A stretch of 64,000 nt of DNA from Stenotrophomonas bentonitica (GTDB lineage Bacteria > Pseudomonadota > Gammaproteobacteria > Xanthomonadales > Xanthomonadaceae), in the NCBI RefSeq assembly GCF_002887735.1, contig NZ_PKQP01000002.1:372001-436000 (forward strand), read 5' to 3'. Shown one piece after another: positions 26,768 to 35,725 of this stretch. The notes below the pieces were generated by a model, which ran no database searches, was not told where the DNA came from, and saw nothing but the letters and a program-made list of their open reading frames with translations. A program made the translations under genes and the position numbers. The stretch's first letter is position 1; the number at the start of each line of letters is the position of its first letter.

Positions 26768-26893
26768 CGGGGTGGGGTTTGCGGGGGACGCCGCAAGTAC
26801 GTCCCTGTAGGCTTATGTCGCCGCATCCATGCAGCTCATAATAAGCCTCCATGGATGGATTCACGGCGTCCCCCGCGAACCCATACCACCCCG
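26768..26893. repeat. Long interrupted palindrome upstream of mtnB
   Basis: A 26-base left arm (26768-26793) and a 30-base right arm (26864-26893) are complementary: the inner 13 bases (GCGGGGGACGCCG) match perfectly and the outer CGGGGTGG matches perfectly, with a small bulge between. Inside lie two nested inverted repeats: AGGCTTAT (26809-26816) with ATAAGCCT (26841-26848), and CATCCATG (26824-26831) with CATGGATG (26850-26857), whose arms interleave, so two alternative folds compete. I recall similar units in Xanthomonadaceae intergenic DNA, but could not search. It fills most of the 249-base gap between mtnB and the permease gene. Confidence 0.75.
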
Positions 26894-26961
26894 CGAAACC
26901 GACCGAAACAGGAGAGCTGACGCTTCGGCCGGTGCTTCGGCCGTTGGCTTAGGCGTGATCC

Positions 26962-28389
26962 TTAATTCCTGCGCAGGCGGCTATGGCGATACCCATAACC
27001 GAAGTAGATCGCGAAACCGCCCAGCGTCCAGAAGCCCATCAGCATCCAGTTGTGGGCCGTCATCGCGGTCAGCAGCGCGATGCAGCTCAGCACGCCCAGA
27101 CTGCAGATCAGCCACGCCATCGGCATCCGGAACGGACGCGGCAGGTCCGGCTGGGTGCGGCGCAGGATCAGCACGCCGGCGCAGACCGCCGCGAACGCGA
27201 TCAGCGTGCCCATCGAGGTCAGCTCGCCCAGAACGTCCAGCGGGAACACCGCCGCCAGCAGCGCGATGCCGATGCCGGTGATCACGGTGTTGATGTGTGG
27301 CGTGCGGTACTTGGGGTGGATCTTGGTGAACAGCGGCGGCAGCAGCCCGTCGCGGCCCATGATCATGAAGATGCGCGGCTGCGCGATCACCATCACCAGC
27401 ACCACCGAGGACAGCCCGATCAGCGCGCCGATCTCCACGACCACGCGCAGCCAGCCCAGCTGCGGATGTGCGGCCACCGCGGTCACCACCGGCTCATCGG
27501 TACCCAGCAGCTGGTACGGCACCAGCCCGGTCATCACCGCGGCCATGGCGATGTACAGCACGGTGCAGATCACCAGCGAGAGCAGCATGCCGATCGGCAT
27601 GTCGCGCTGCGGCTTGTGCGATTCCTGCGCGGCTACGGACACGGCCTCGAAACCGATATAGGCGAAGAACACCATCGCGGCACCGCGCAGCACGCCGTCG
27701 AAACCGTACTTGCCCGGGCCTTCGTTGTCCGGAATGAACGGGGTCCAGTTCGCCGGATCCACATATTTCCAGCCCACCACGATCACCAGGAGGATCAGCG
27801 CGGTCTTGAGCACCACCATCGCCATGTTCATGGCCGAGGACTTGCTGATGCCCACGTAGCACAGCCAGGTCAGCAGCAGGACCAGCACGGCGGCCGGGAT
27901 GTTGGCGATCGCGCCGGTCGGGCGCAGCTGGCCATCCAGCGGCGCGCTAACCAGCGCGGCGGGTAGATGGATATCGAAATGGCTGAGCAGGCTCAGGAAG
28001 TAGCCGGTCCAGCTGACCGCCACTGCCGAGGCGGAGACGCCATATTCCAGCACCAGCATCCATCCGATGAACCAGGCCGAGAGCTCGCCGAACGTGGCAT
28101 AGGTATAGGTGTAGGCGCTGCCGGAGACCGGCACCATCGCCGCGAATTCGGCATAGGCCATCGCGCAGAACGCGCAGCAGATCGCGGCCAGCACGAACGA
28201 CAGCATGATCGCCGGGCCGGCATGGTTGGCTGCGGCCTGGCCGGTGATCACGAAGATGCCGCCGCCGATCACCGCACCGATGCCCAGCGCGGTCAGGCCC
28301 CACGGGCCGAGGGTACGGCGCAGGCTCAGGCCATTGGCGTCTTCATGGGCGGCGTGCGGATGCTTGGTGGCCCACAGTTGCTTGAACAT
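26962..28389 (-). CDS. Amino-acid permease, APC superfamily (copy 1)
   Basis: A 475-residue inner-membrane transporter with about 12-13 hydrophobic helices. The first helix region GIGAVIGGGIFVITGQAA is the unwound substrate-binding helix of the APC superfamily, and AYAEFAAMVPVSGSAYTYTYATFGE is the companion motif of the cationic-amino-acid-transporter-like group. The substrate is unknown. It is followed by nothing on the same strand until the mtn region. It is clearly homologous along its length to the next gene upstream (28458-29936), from which it is separated by 68 bases containing a strong hairpin. Confidence 0.85.
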   Translation of the reverse strand: MFKQLWATKHPHAAHEDANGLSLRRTLGPWGLTALGIGAVIGGGIFVITGQAAANHAGPAIMLSFVLAAICCAFCAMAYAEFAAMVPVSGSAYTYTYATFGELSAWFIGWMLVLEYGVSASAVAVSWTGYFLSLLSHFDIHLPAALVSAPLDGQLRPTGAIANIPAAVLVLLLTWLCYVGISKSSAMNMAMVVLKTALILLVIVVGWKYVDPANWTPFIPDNEGPGKYGFDGVLRGAAMVFFAYIGFEAVSVAAQESHKPQRDMPIGMLLSLVICTVLYIAMAAVMTGLVPYQLLGTDEPVVTAVAAHPQLGWLRVVVEIGALIGLSSVVLVMVIAQPRIFMIMGRDGLLPPLFTKIHPKYRTPHINTVITGIGIALLAAVFPLDVLGELTSMGTLIAFAAVCAGVLILRRTQPDLPRPFRMPMAWLICSLGVLSCIALLTAMTAHNWMLMGFWTLGGFAIYFGYGYRHSRLRRN

Positions 28390-28425
28390 GGTTTGGATTT
28401 CTTCTCAGGCGCGATGTAACAAACG

Positions 28426-28452
28426 ACCGGGCCGGCACTGGGCCGGCCCGGT
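28426..28452 (-). terminator. Hairpin between the two permease genes
   Basis: ACCGGGCCGGC and GCCGGCCCGGT form a perfect 11-bp GC-rich stem with a 5-base loop, 5 bases past the stop of the upstream permease. On the minus strand it is followed by TCGTTTGTTAC, which is T-rich but not a clean T-run. It should act as a full or partial terminator, so copy 1 may rely on read-through or its own promoter. Confidence 0.65.
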
Positions 28453-28457
28453 AGCAC

Positions 28458-29936
28458 TCAGGCGGACTTCTTGTTCAGCTTGCTGTGGCGGATGCCGTAG
28501 CCGAAGTAGATGCACAGGCCCAGCAGGGTCCAGGCCACGAACAGGTGCCAATGCACCACGAACGCCTGGTAGAACAGGAACAGACAGGCCAGTGCACCCA
28601 GCGGGCAGATCACCCACACCAGCGGCACGCGGAACGGACGCTCCAGTTCCGGGCGCGTGTAGCGCAGGATCAGCACGCCGATGCAGACCGTGGCAAAGGC
28701 CAGCAGGGTACCCATCGAAACCAGTTCGCCCAGCACGTTCAGCGGTACGGTACCGGCAAGCGTGGCGGCGATGACGCCGACCACGATCGTGCTCCAGTAC
28801 GGCGTGCGGAAGCGCTTGTGGACCTTGCCGAAGATCTTCGGCAGCAGGCCGTCGCGGGAGATCGTGTAGGCGATCCGGGTCTGGCCCATCATCATCACCA
28901 GCACCACCGAGGAGAGGCCGGCGATCGCGCCGATTTCCACGGCGGTTTTCAGCCAGGACAGGGTCGGGTAGGGCTCCAGCGCGGTGGCGACCGGCTTGTC
29001 CGTGCCCAGCAGGTGGTACGGCATCATGCCGGTAAGCACCGCGCAGACAATGATGTACACGATGGTGCACACGGCCAGCGAGCCGAGCAGGCCGATCGGC
29101 ATGTTGCGCTGCGGGTCCTTGGTTTCACCAGCGGCCGTGGAGACCGCATCGAAGCCGATGTAGGCGAAGAACACGATGGTCGCCGCGCGGAACACGCCGC
29201 TCCAGCCGAACTCGCCGGGCACGCCGGTGTTCTCCGGAATGAACGGGGTCCAGTTGGCCGGGTCCAGATGCGCGGCGCCGAAGCCGATGAACAGGCAGAT
29301 CACGGTGACCTTGATCGCCACGATGATCGCGTTGACGAAGGCCGACTGGGTCACGCCGACGTACAGCAGGCCCGAGACGGCCGCCACGATCAGCACTGCC
29401 GGCAGGTTGAACAGCTTGCCCGAGGCGATGAACTCGTGGCCGGTCCATGCGATTGGTGCGGCGCTGAGCGCGTCGGGGAATGGCATGTTCAGCGTGGTGG
29501 TGATGAAGCTGATCAGGTACGCCGACCAGCCCACCGCGACCGAAGCCGAGGCAAACAGGTATTCCAGCACCAGGCACCAGCCGATGAACCAGGCCATGCC
29601 TTCGCCGAGGGTGGCGTACGAATAGGAGTAGGCGCTGCCGGACACCGGCATCATCGCCGCGAACTCGGCGTAGCACAGGCCGGCCAGCGCGCAGGCAAAG
29701 CCGGCGAATACGAACGACAGCATCACCGCCGGGCCGGCATGGTTCGCCGCCGCCTGGCCGGTAAGCACGAAGATACCGGCACCGATCACCGCACCGATGC
29801 CAAGCAGGATGAGGTGTTTCGCTGTGAGGGTCCGTTTCAGTGTGGGCTCGCCATCCAGGCTGCCTTCGATGGGCTCGCCAGCATCGACGTGCGGTGCCGG
29901 TGCGACCGGTTTGACCCTCAACAGAGACTTCAGCAT
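28458..29936 (-). CDS. Amino-acid permease, APC superfamily (copy 2)
   Basis: A 492-residue paralogue of the neighbouring permease, with the same first-helix motif (GIGAVIGAGIFVLTG) and YAEFAAMMPVSGSAYSYSYATLGEG. It has a longer, hydrophilic N-terminus of about 40 residues and an extra loop before the third helix pair (MPFPDALSAAPIAW). The start ATG 29936 has AGGGAAG upstream; the open frame before it is not conserved-looking. The two genes look like an old tandem duplication that has since diverged. Substrate unknown; cationic or neutral amino acids are plausible for this branch. Confidence 0.86.
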   Translation of the reverse strand: MLKSLLRVKPVAPAPHVDAGEPIEGSLDGEPTLKRTLTAKHLILLGIGAVIGAGIFVLTGQAAANHAGPAVMLSFVFAGFACALAGLCYAEFAAMMPVSGSAYSYSYATLGEGMAWFIGWCLVLEYLFASASVAVGWSAYLISFITTTLNMPFPDALSAAPIAWTGHEFIASGKLFNLPAVLIVAAVSGLLYVGVTQSAFVNAIIVAIKVTVICLFIGFGAAHLDPANWTPFIPENTGVPGEFGWSGVFRAATIVFFAYIGFDAVSTAAGETKDPQRNMPIGLLGSLAVCTIVYIIVCAVLTGMMPYHLLGTDKPVATALEPYPTLSWLKTAVEIGAIAGLSSVVLVMMMGQTRIAYTISRDGLLPKIFGKVHKRFRTPYWSTIVVGVIAATLAGTVPLNVLGELVSMGTLLAFATVCIGVLILRYTRPELERPFRVPLVWVICPLGALACLFLFYQAFVVHWHLFVAWTLLGLCIYFGYGIRHSKLNKKSA

Positions 29937-30121
29937 GCAGTGCTTCCCTAAAAGAACAAAGGTGAGGCGCGCGGTACATTGCCGCACGCCCTGATGGCGA
30001 CTGGGCGCCCCAGCGGTGCGGGGCCCGCTGTACCTTAGCCAAAGCTGAAGCCGCTGTACAAGCACAAATGCAGCATGGCCGAGCGATAATCGGCCAAATC
30101 CGCACGATGCCTGCTCCTGCC

Positions 30122-30706
30122 ATGTCGCTGAACCCCGAATCCGTTGCCATTCCTGACGCTGCACTGCGCAGTCAGCTTGATGCCTACGCCCGCCGCCACC
30201 CGAATCAAGCCGCACTGGCTGACGAATTCAGCACACTCCTGGACGATCCTCTGAATCCCTTCCTGCGTGAGCGGCTGGCCGGCCACTTCACCGGCAGTGC
30301 CTGGCTGGTCAGCGCCGACGGGCAGCGGGTCCTGCTGACCCACCACCGCAAGCTGGACCGCTGGCTGCAACTGGGCGGCCACGCCGATGGCGAGCGCGAT
30401 CTGGCCCAGGTGGCGCTGAAGGAGGCCGAGGAGGAATCCGGGCTGACCGCGCTGGTGCTGGAGGATGGCGAACTGTTCGACATCGACAAGCACTGGATCC
30501 CGGAACGCAAGGATGTGCCGGGGCATTGGCACTACGACGCCCGCTACGTGGTGCGGGCGCTGGGCAGCGAGCAGTTCGCGATCAGCGAAGAATCACTGGC
30601 GCTGGCCTGGCGCGAGATACGTGACGTGGCCAACGCGGCGATCGAGACCCCCGATGGGGATGATTCGCTGCCGCGCATGGCCAAGCGCTGGCTGACCCGT
30701 CAATAA
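30122..30706 (+). CDS. Nudix hydrolase
   Basis: A 194-residue protein with a Nudix motif, GGHADGE..KEAEEESGL, that binds divalent metal for cleavage of nucleoside-diphosphate-linked compounds. Compared with the standard box (Gx5Ex7REUxEExGU) there is one extra residue between the first Glu and the REUxEE part, and Lys replaces Arg. The substrate is not predictable. ATG 30107 is an alternative start 15 bases upstream. The 3' end overlaps the convergent serA gene by 7 bases. Confidence 0.83.
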   Translation: MSLNPESVAIPDAALRSQLDAYARRHPNQAALADEFSTLLDDPLNPFLRERLAGHFTGSAWLVSADGQRVLLTHHRKLDRWLQLGGHADGERDLAQVALKEAEEESGLTALVLEDGELFDIDKHWIPERKDVPGHWHYDARYVVRALGSEQFAISEESLALAWREIRDVANAAIETPDGDDSLPRMAKRWLTRQ

Positions 30707-31941
30707 AGAACGCGGGTGCGCAGGGTGCCCGGGATTGCGGCCAGCTCTTCGCGGACCGCGCCGGCCTGGGCTTCGCTGGCGGTGATGTCGATCACCACGT
30801 AGCCGACCTTGGGGTCGGTGCGCAGGAACTGGCCGTCGATGTTGACGTTGTGGCGCGAGAAGATCTCGTTGACCTTGGAAAGCACGCCCGGCACGTTCTG
30901 GTGGATGTGCAGCAGACGCAGGCTCTCGGCATGCTCGGGCAGGGTCACTTCCGGGAAGTTGACCGCCGACAGGGTGCTGCCGTTGTCGCTGTAGCGCACC
31001 AGTTTGGCCGCCACTTCCACGCCGATGTTGTCCTGCGCTTCCAGCGTGCTGCCGCCCACGTGGGGGGTCAGGATCACGTTGTCGTGCGCGGTCAGCGGCG
31101 AGACGAAGGCATCGCCGTTGCCCTTGGGCTCGACCGGGAACACGTCCACCGCCGCGCCGCCGAGGTGGCCTGAACGCAGCGCCGCATCCAGCGCGTCGAT
31201 GTCGACCACGGTGCCGCGCGCGGCATTGATCAGGTGCGCGCCAGGGCGCATCCGGGCCAGTTCATCGGCGCCGATCATCCACTGGGTGGCCGGGGTCTCG
31301 GGCACATGCACGGTAACGATGTCCGCACGTGCCAGCAGGTCGTCCAGGCTGATCGCCGCCCGGGCATTGCCCAGCGACAGCTTGGTTTCGACATCATGGA
31401 AGATCACCTGCATGCCCATCGCTTCGGCCATCACGCCGACCTGGGTGCCGATATGGCCGTAGCCGATGATGCCCAGCGTCTTGCCGCGCACCTCATGGCT
31501 GCCGGCGGCCGACTTGGACCAGCCGCCGCGATGGCATTCGGCGTTCTTCTGCGGGATGCCACGGGTGAGCATGATCGCCTCGGCGATCACCAGCTCGGCC
31601 ACGCTGCGGGTGTTGGAGTAGGGCGCGTTGAACACCGGGATGCCGGCCAGTTCTGCCGCCTCCAGGTCCACCTGGTTGGTGCCGATGCAGAAACAGCCGA
31701 CCGCCATCAGGCGCTTGGCATGTACCAGGACGTCCGCGCTGAGCTGCGTGCGCGAGCGGATGCCGACGATGTGGGCCTCGGCGATGCGTGCCTTGAGCTC
31801 GTCTTCGGGCAGCGCCTTGCTGTGCAGTTCGATCTGCGAATAGCCGGCCGCGGTGAACACGTCGATCGCGGTCTGGCTGACCCCCTCGAGCAACAGTACG
31901 CGGATATCCTGCTTCGGGAACGAGGTCTTTTTCGGCGACAT
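30700..31941 (-). CDS. serA: D-3-phosphoglycerate dehydrogenase
   Basis: A 413-residue NAD-dependent enzyme that opens serine synthesis by oxidising 3-phosphoglycerate. It has the Rossmann motif GIIGYGHIG (157-165) and the catalytic trio Arg242 (NAARGTVVD), Glu271 (VEPKGN) and His294 (LTPHVGGST). Residues from about 340 form an ACT domain (HQNVPGVLSKVNEIFSRHNVN), the serine-feedback site, as in the E. coli-type enzyme. It lies divergent to a D-2-hydroxyglutarate dehydrogenase-type gene. SerA can also reduce 2-ketoglutarate to D-2-hydroxyglutarate, which that neighbour would recycle. Confidence 0.95.
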   Translation of the reverse strand: MSPKKTSFPKQDIRVLLLEGVSQTAIDVFTAAGYSQIELHSKALPEDELKARIAEAHIVGIRSRTQLSADVLVHAKRLMAVGCFCIGTNQVDLEAAELAGIPVFNAPYSNTRSVAELVIAEAIMLTRGIPQKNAECHRGGWSKSAAGSHEVRGKTLGIIGYGHIGTQVGVMAEAMGMQVIFHDVETKLSLGNARAAISLDDLLARADIVTVHVPETPATQWMIGADELARMRPGAHLINAARGTVVDIDALDAALRSGHLGGAAVDVFPVEPKGNGDAFVSPLTAHDNVILTPHVGGSTLEAQDNIGVEVAAKLVRYSDNGSTLSAVNFPEVTLPEHAESLRLLHIHQNVPGVLSKVNEIFSRHNVNIDGQFLRTDPKVGYVVIDITASEAQAGAVREELAAIPGTLRTRVLY

Positions 31942-32161
31942 GGGCGGCGTGCGACGTGTGGCGGCGGGAGCCCTCAACTATGCCAGAAGCGGGCGGCGAT
32001 GGTGCGGTGCGCCAATCGGTGGCAAAACGGTTTCAGATGCACCTATTTCCGGTGTGCGCCCTGGGGATCGCCACAGGCTGCGGCGCGCGGGGCTCCGCTA
32101 CTGGACGCGGCCCGTGGTGGCTGGCAGGCTTGCGGGCTCCCCCGGCACCGCCAGACGCCCC

Positions 32162-33550
32162 ATGACCGATCCGCGCATTGATTCGCTCCTGCACGACTGC
32201 CCCGGGCTGCGCCTGAAGACCGACCCGGCCGATCTGGAGCACTACGGCCGCGACTGGACCCGGCGCTGGGTGCCGGCACCGCTGGCGATCGCACTGCCGG
32301 GAACGGTCGAAGAGGTGCAGGCGATCCTGCGCTGGGCGAGCGCCCAACACGTGGCCGTGGTGCCCTCCGGCGGCCGTACCGGCCTGTCCGGTGGCGCGGT
32401 GGCGGCGCACGGCGAGCTGGTGCTCAGCCTGGAGCGCATGAACAAGCCGCTGGCCTTCGATGCGGTCGATCGCACCTTGACCGTGCAGGCCGGCATGGCG
32501 CTGGAGGCGGTGCACAACGCCGCGCTCGAACACGGGCTGATCTACCCGGTGGATTTCGCTGCGCGCGGTTCCTGCTCGATCGGTGGCAACATCGCCACCA
32601 ATGCCGGCGGCATCCGGGTGATCCGCTATGGCAACACGCGCGAGTGGATCGCCGGGCTGAAGGTGGTGACCATGGCCGGTGAGCTGGTGGAGCTCAACAA
32701 GGGCCTGATCAAGAATTCCAGCGGCTACGATTTCCGTCAGCTGCTGATCGGCTCGGAAGGCACGCTCGGCGTGATCGTCGAAGCCACCCTGAAGCTCACC
32801 GATCCGCCGCCGGCCAGCAACGTGATGCTGCTGGCGCTGCCCTCGTTCGAGGTGCTGATGCAGGTGTTCGCCGCGTTCCGCGAGCGGCTGCAGTTGCAGG
32901 CGTTCGAGTTCTTCACCGACCGCGCGCTCGAGCATGTGCTGGCGCATGGGGCGCAGGCACCGTTCGCCGAGGTCTACCCGTATTACGTGGTCACTGAGTT
33001 CGCGGCCGGCGATGAGGTCCAGGAAGCGGCGGCCATGGCGGCGTTCGAAGACTGCATGGAGCATGGCTGGGTCAGCGATGGCGTGGTCAGCCAGAGCGAT
33101 GCGCAGGCCGCGCAGCTGTGGCGCCTGCGCGAGGGCATCACCGAGGCGGTGGCGCGCTACAAGCCCTACAAGAACGATGTCTCGGTGCGCATCTCGGCCA
33201 TGCCGGCCTTCCTCGCCGAAACCCAGGCGCTGATCGGGCAGGCGTACCCGCAGTTCGAGGTGGTCTGGTTCGGGCACATCGGCGACGGCAACCTGCACAT
33301 CAATGTGCTCAAGCCTGACGATACCGCCGATACGGAGTTCCTGACCCAGTGCGAGCACGTCACCAAACTGCTCGCCGGTGTGCTGAGCCGTTTCGATGGC
33401 AGCATCTCGGCCGAGCACGGCATCGGCCTGGTCAAGAAGGGCTACCTGGACAGCACGCGCAGTGCGCCGGAAATCGCCCTGATGAAGGCGGTCAAACGCG
33501 CGTTTGATCCCCAAGCGCTGCTGAATCCGGGCAAGGTTTTCGACCTCTGA
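32162..33550 (+). CDS. FAD-linked D-2-hydroxyglutarate dehydrogenase-type oxidoreductase
   Basis: A 462-residue flavoprotein of the GlcD/D-lactate dehydrogenase group. The FAD-binding domain shows VVPSGGRTGLSGGAV, RGSCSIGGNIATNAGG and LLIGSEGTLGVI; the C-terminal FAD-oxidase domain has the metal-site motifs WFGHIGDGNLHINV and ISAEHGIG. Length and motifs fit D-2-hydroxyglutarate dehydrogenase. The serA neighbour, 220 bases away and divergent, supports that reading, because in Pseudomonas the two enzymes are reported to work as a pair. Glycolate or D-lactate oxidation remains possible. The ATG at 32162 gives the family start. Confidence 0.82.
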   Translation: MTDPRIDSLLHDCPGLRLKTDPADLEHYGRDWTRRWVPAPLAIALPGTVEEVQAILRWASAQHVAVVPSGGRTGLSGGAVAAHGELVLSLERMNKPLAFDAVDRTLTVQAGMALEAVHNAALEHGLIYPVDFAARGSCSIGGNIATNAGGIRVIRYGNTREWIAGLKVVTMAGELVELNKGLIKNSSGYDFRQLLIGSEGTLGVIVEATLKLTDPPPASNVMLLALPSFEVLMQVFAAFRERLQLQAFEFFTDRALEHVLAHGAQAPFAEVYPYYVVTEFAAGDEVQEAAAMAAFEDCMEHGWVSDGVVSQSDAQAAQLWRLREGITEAVARYKPYKNDVSVRISAMPAFLAETQALIGQAYPQFEVVWFGHIGDGNLHINVLKPDDTADTEFLTQCEHVTKLLAGVLSRFDGSISAEHGIGLVKKGYLDSTRSAPEIALMKAVKRAFDPQALLNPGKVFDL

Positions 33551-33611
33551 GGCAAGACAGGATTTCACGCAGCCTATACGCTCTGTGTTTTCCACCGCGA
33601 ACGACACCCCG

Positions 33612-33908
33612 ATGATGCGTCCGATCCTGCTCCTTGCCGTGCTCGCCCTGCCGTTGTCGGCGATGGCTTCCAGTTTTGCCGGCAGCTCCGCCGGTTCCGC
33701 CTCCGGCGCGTCGTCGGCCGGTTCGTCCAGCTCCGGCGACGACAAGATCGTGATCGAAGCCCGCGACGACGCGGCTGCCTTCGTGGCCAGCGATGGCGCC
33801 ATCCGCGGTGCACGCCTGGAAGCTGCGCTGCTGCACCTGCGCGAGCAGAGTGTCGCGCAGCAGCAGGCCAGTGACATGGCACTGGCCAGGACGCTGCTGG
33901 CCCGCTGA
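33612..33908 (+). CDS. Small exported protein, DUF2388-like
   Basis: A 98-residue protein with a clear signal peptide (MMRPILLLAVLALPLSAMA), a Ser/Gly/Ala-rich stretch, then a short conserved block: KIVIEARDDAAAFVASDG and RLEAALLHLREQ. That block recalls the DUF2388 proteins of Pseudomonas; I name the family from memory of its motif. Function unknown. A GTG nine codons upstream is possible but would spoil the signal peptide. The stop TGA overlaps the ATG of the DUF4105 gene (TGATG), so the two are coupled. Confidence 0.72.
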   Translation: MMRPILLLAVLALPLSAMASSFAGSSAGSASGASSAGSSSSGDDKIVIEARDDAAAFVASDGAIRGARLEAALLHLREQSVAQQQASDMALARTLLAR

Positions 33909-35725
33909 TGCACCCGTCCGGTCAGGTCCGCCGCTGGCGCTGGGCGGTCCTGGTCGCATGGCTTGCCGCGCCATGGGCGCACGCGGCACTCACGTTGGAG
34001 CTGCAGCCGCAGGGACTGGATCCGGCGCAGATCGTCGCGGCCGAGCGTACCCTGCAGCAGGTGCGCGGCCGCTTGCCGCCGCAGTGGCAGGCACGGTTCC
34101 AGCACCCGGTGCAGGTGCGCTGGTCGGACACGCTCCCCGCGCACGTGCATGGCCGCGCCCGCAACGGGGCGATCACCCTACAGCGCGCCTTGCTCGACAC
34201 CGTGAAAGACGATCAACCGCTGCCGCGCGCGCTCGAGGCCGCGCTGATCCATGAACTGACCCACGTACTGGACCGTTCGTCGCAGGGCGGTTGGTCGCGC
34301 GATGCGCGGCTGCGCGATCTGGCCGGGTGGCAGCGGCGACCGTGGAAACTTGGCCGTACCGCCAACGCCTTCAGCGGGCGCAGCCCCGACGACTATGAGC
34401 GCGCACGCCCCGCGGAATTCCTGGCGGTGAATGCCGAGCACCTGCTGCTCGATCCCGATTACGCCTGCCGTCGGCCGGCGGTGGCCGCGTGGTTCACCGA
34501 GCACCTCGGGCCGATCGAGCACACCGTGGCCTGCGACAGCCGCCTGCCGTTGATGCAGGCCGAGGAAGACGCAGGCGCGGCGAGCCTGCTGGAACTGGAC
34601 CCGGCCCGGATCTACGCCATCGACTACCTGCTCGCCGAAGGCAACGAGCAGCTGATGAGCCGCTGGGGCCACAGCATGCTGCGGCTGGTGATCTGCGCAC
34701 CGGGCCGGCCGCGCGGGCCGGCGTGCCGGATGGACCTGTCCCATCACCGCGTGCTGTCCTACCGCGCCTTCGTTGGCGATGTGCAGATATCCAGCTGGCG
34801 CGGGCTGACCGGTTCCTATCCCTCGCGCTTGTTCGTGCTGCCGCTCAACCAGGTCATCAACGAGTACACCCAGCTCGAGCTGCGCGGCCTGTCTTCGGTG
34901 CCGCTGGCGCTGGATGACCAGGACATCGCCGGCCTGCTCGAGCGTGTCGCGCAGGTGCACTGGAGCTATGACGGTCGGTATCTGTTCGTCAGCAACAACT
35001 GCGCGGTGGAGACCGGCAAGCTGCTGCAGGAAGGCGTGCCACGCCTCGCGTCGCCCGGGTTGAACCGGATCACCCCGCGCGGATTGCTGACCCGGCTGGA
35101 GCGCCAGGGCGTGGCTGATGCCAGCGTGCTGGCCGATCGCGCGCAGGCGACGCGCCAGGGTTACTACTTCGCCTCGGCCGCAGACCATTACCAGCAGCTG
35201 TTCGATGTCGCCCGGTGGCAGCTGCCGCTGGGCACGACAACGGTAGGCGACTGGTTGCGGCAGCCTGCCAGCGCCCGGTCACGCTGGGTGGAGCAGGGCG
35301 ACCTGCGCGCCACCTCCGCCTTGCTGCTGCTGGAGCAGGCGGCGCTGCACCGTGAGGAGCTGCGCGCGCGCGATGCCCTGAAACGGCTGCTCGGCCATCC
35401 GCGCCCTGGCGATGCCGCGGCGCGCGACACGCTGCGCGCGCTGCTCGAGGACACCGGGCAGCTGGTCAGTCCGGCCGCCTTGGTGAGCCGTGGCGGCTAC
35501 GGGCTGCCATTGGCCGGGGAGCGCGTGCAGGCTGCGGCGGCGGCGGCGCAGCTGAGCGCCCAGGGCGTCCCGGCCTGGAAGGCGCTGCAGGCGCAGTTGA
35601 AGCAGCGCCTGCCGGCCGCGCAGCAACGCGAACTGGCCATGATCGATCGCAATCTGGCCCGGCTCGGCACGCGGATGCGCGAGCTGGCCCTCCAGGATGC
35701 TGCTACTGCCGCGGCAGCTCGATGA
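33908..35725 (+). CDS. Exported DUF4105 protein with an N-terminal HExxH motif
   Basis: A 605-residue protein with a signal peptide (about 1-26, core WAVLVAWLAAPWAHA). The first third contains IHELTHVLDRS (His115, Glu116, His119), a zinc-metalloprotease-like motif, followed by a possible third ligand in ARPAEFLAVNAEH. The middle third has the DUF4105 features LMSRWGHSMLRLV and SNNCAVETGKLLQ. The C-terminal part is helical and Ala/Leu-rich. DUF4105 proteins are envelope proteins of unknown role; the zincin-like part suggests peptidase activity but this is unproven. The 3' end overlaps the convergent histidine kinase gene by 23 bases. Confidence 0.75.
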   Translation: MHPSGQVRRWRWAVLVAWLAAPWAHAALTLELQPQGLDPAQIVAAERTLQQVRGRLPPQWQARFQHPVQVRWSDTLPAHVHGRARNGAITLQRALLDTVKDDQPLPRALEAALIHELTHVLDRSSQGGWSRDARLRDLAGWQRRPWKLGRTANAFSGRSPDDYERARPAEFLAVNAEHLLLDPDYACRRPAVAAWFTEHLGPIEHTVACDSRLPLMQAEEDAGAASLLELDPARIYAIDYLLAEGNEQLMSRWGHSMLRLVICAPGRPRGPACRMDLSHHRVLSYRAFVGDVQISSWRGLTGSYPSRLFVLPLNQVINEYTQLELRGLSSVPLALDDQDIAGLLERVAQVHWSYDGRYLFVSNNCAVETGKLLQEGVPRLASPGLNRITPRGLLTRLERQGVADASVLADRAQATRQGYYFASAADHYQQLFDVARWQLPLGTTTVGDWLRQPASARSRWVEQGDLRATSALLLLEQAALHREELRARDALKRLLGHPRPGDAAARDTLRALLEDTGQLVSPAALVSRGGYGLPLAGERVQAAAAAAQLSAQGVPAWKALQAQLKQRLPAAQQRELAMIDRNLARLGTRMRELALQDAATAAAAR

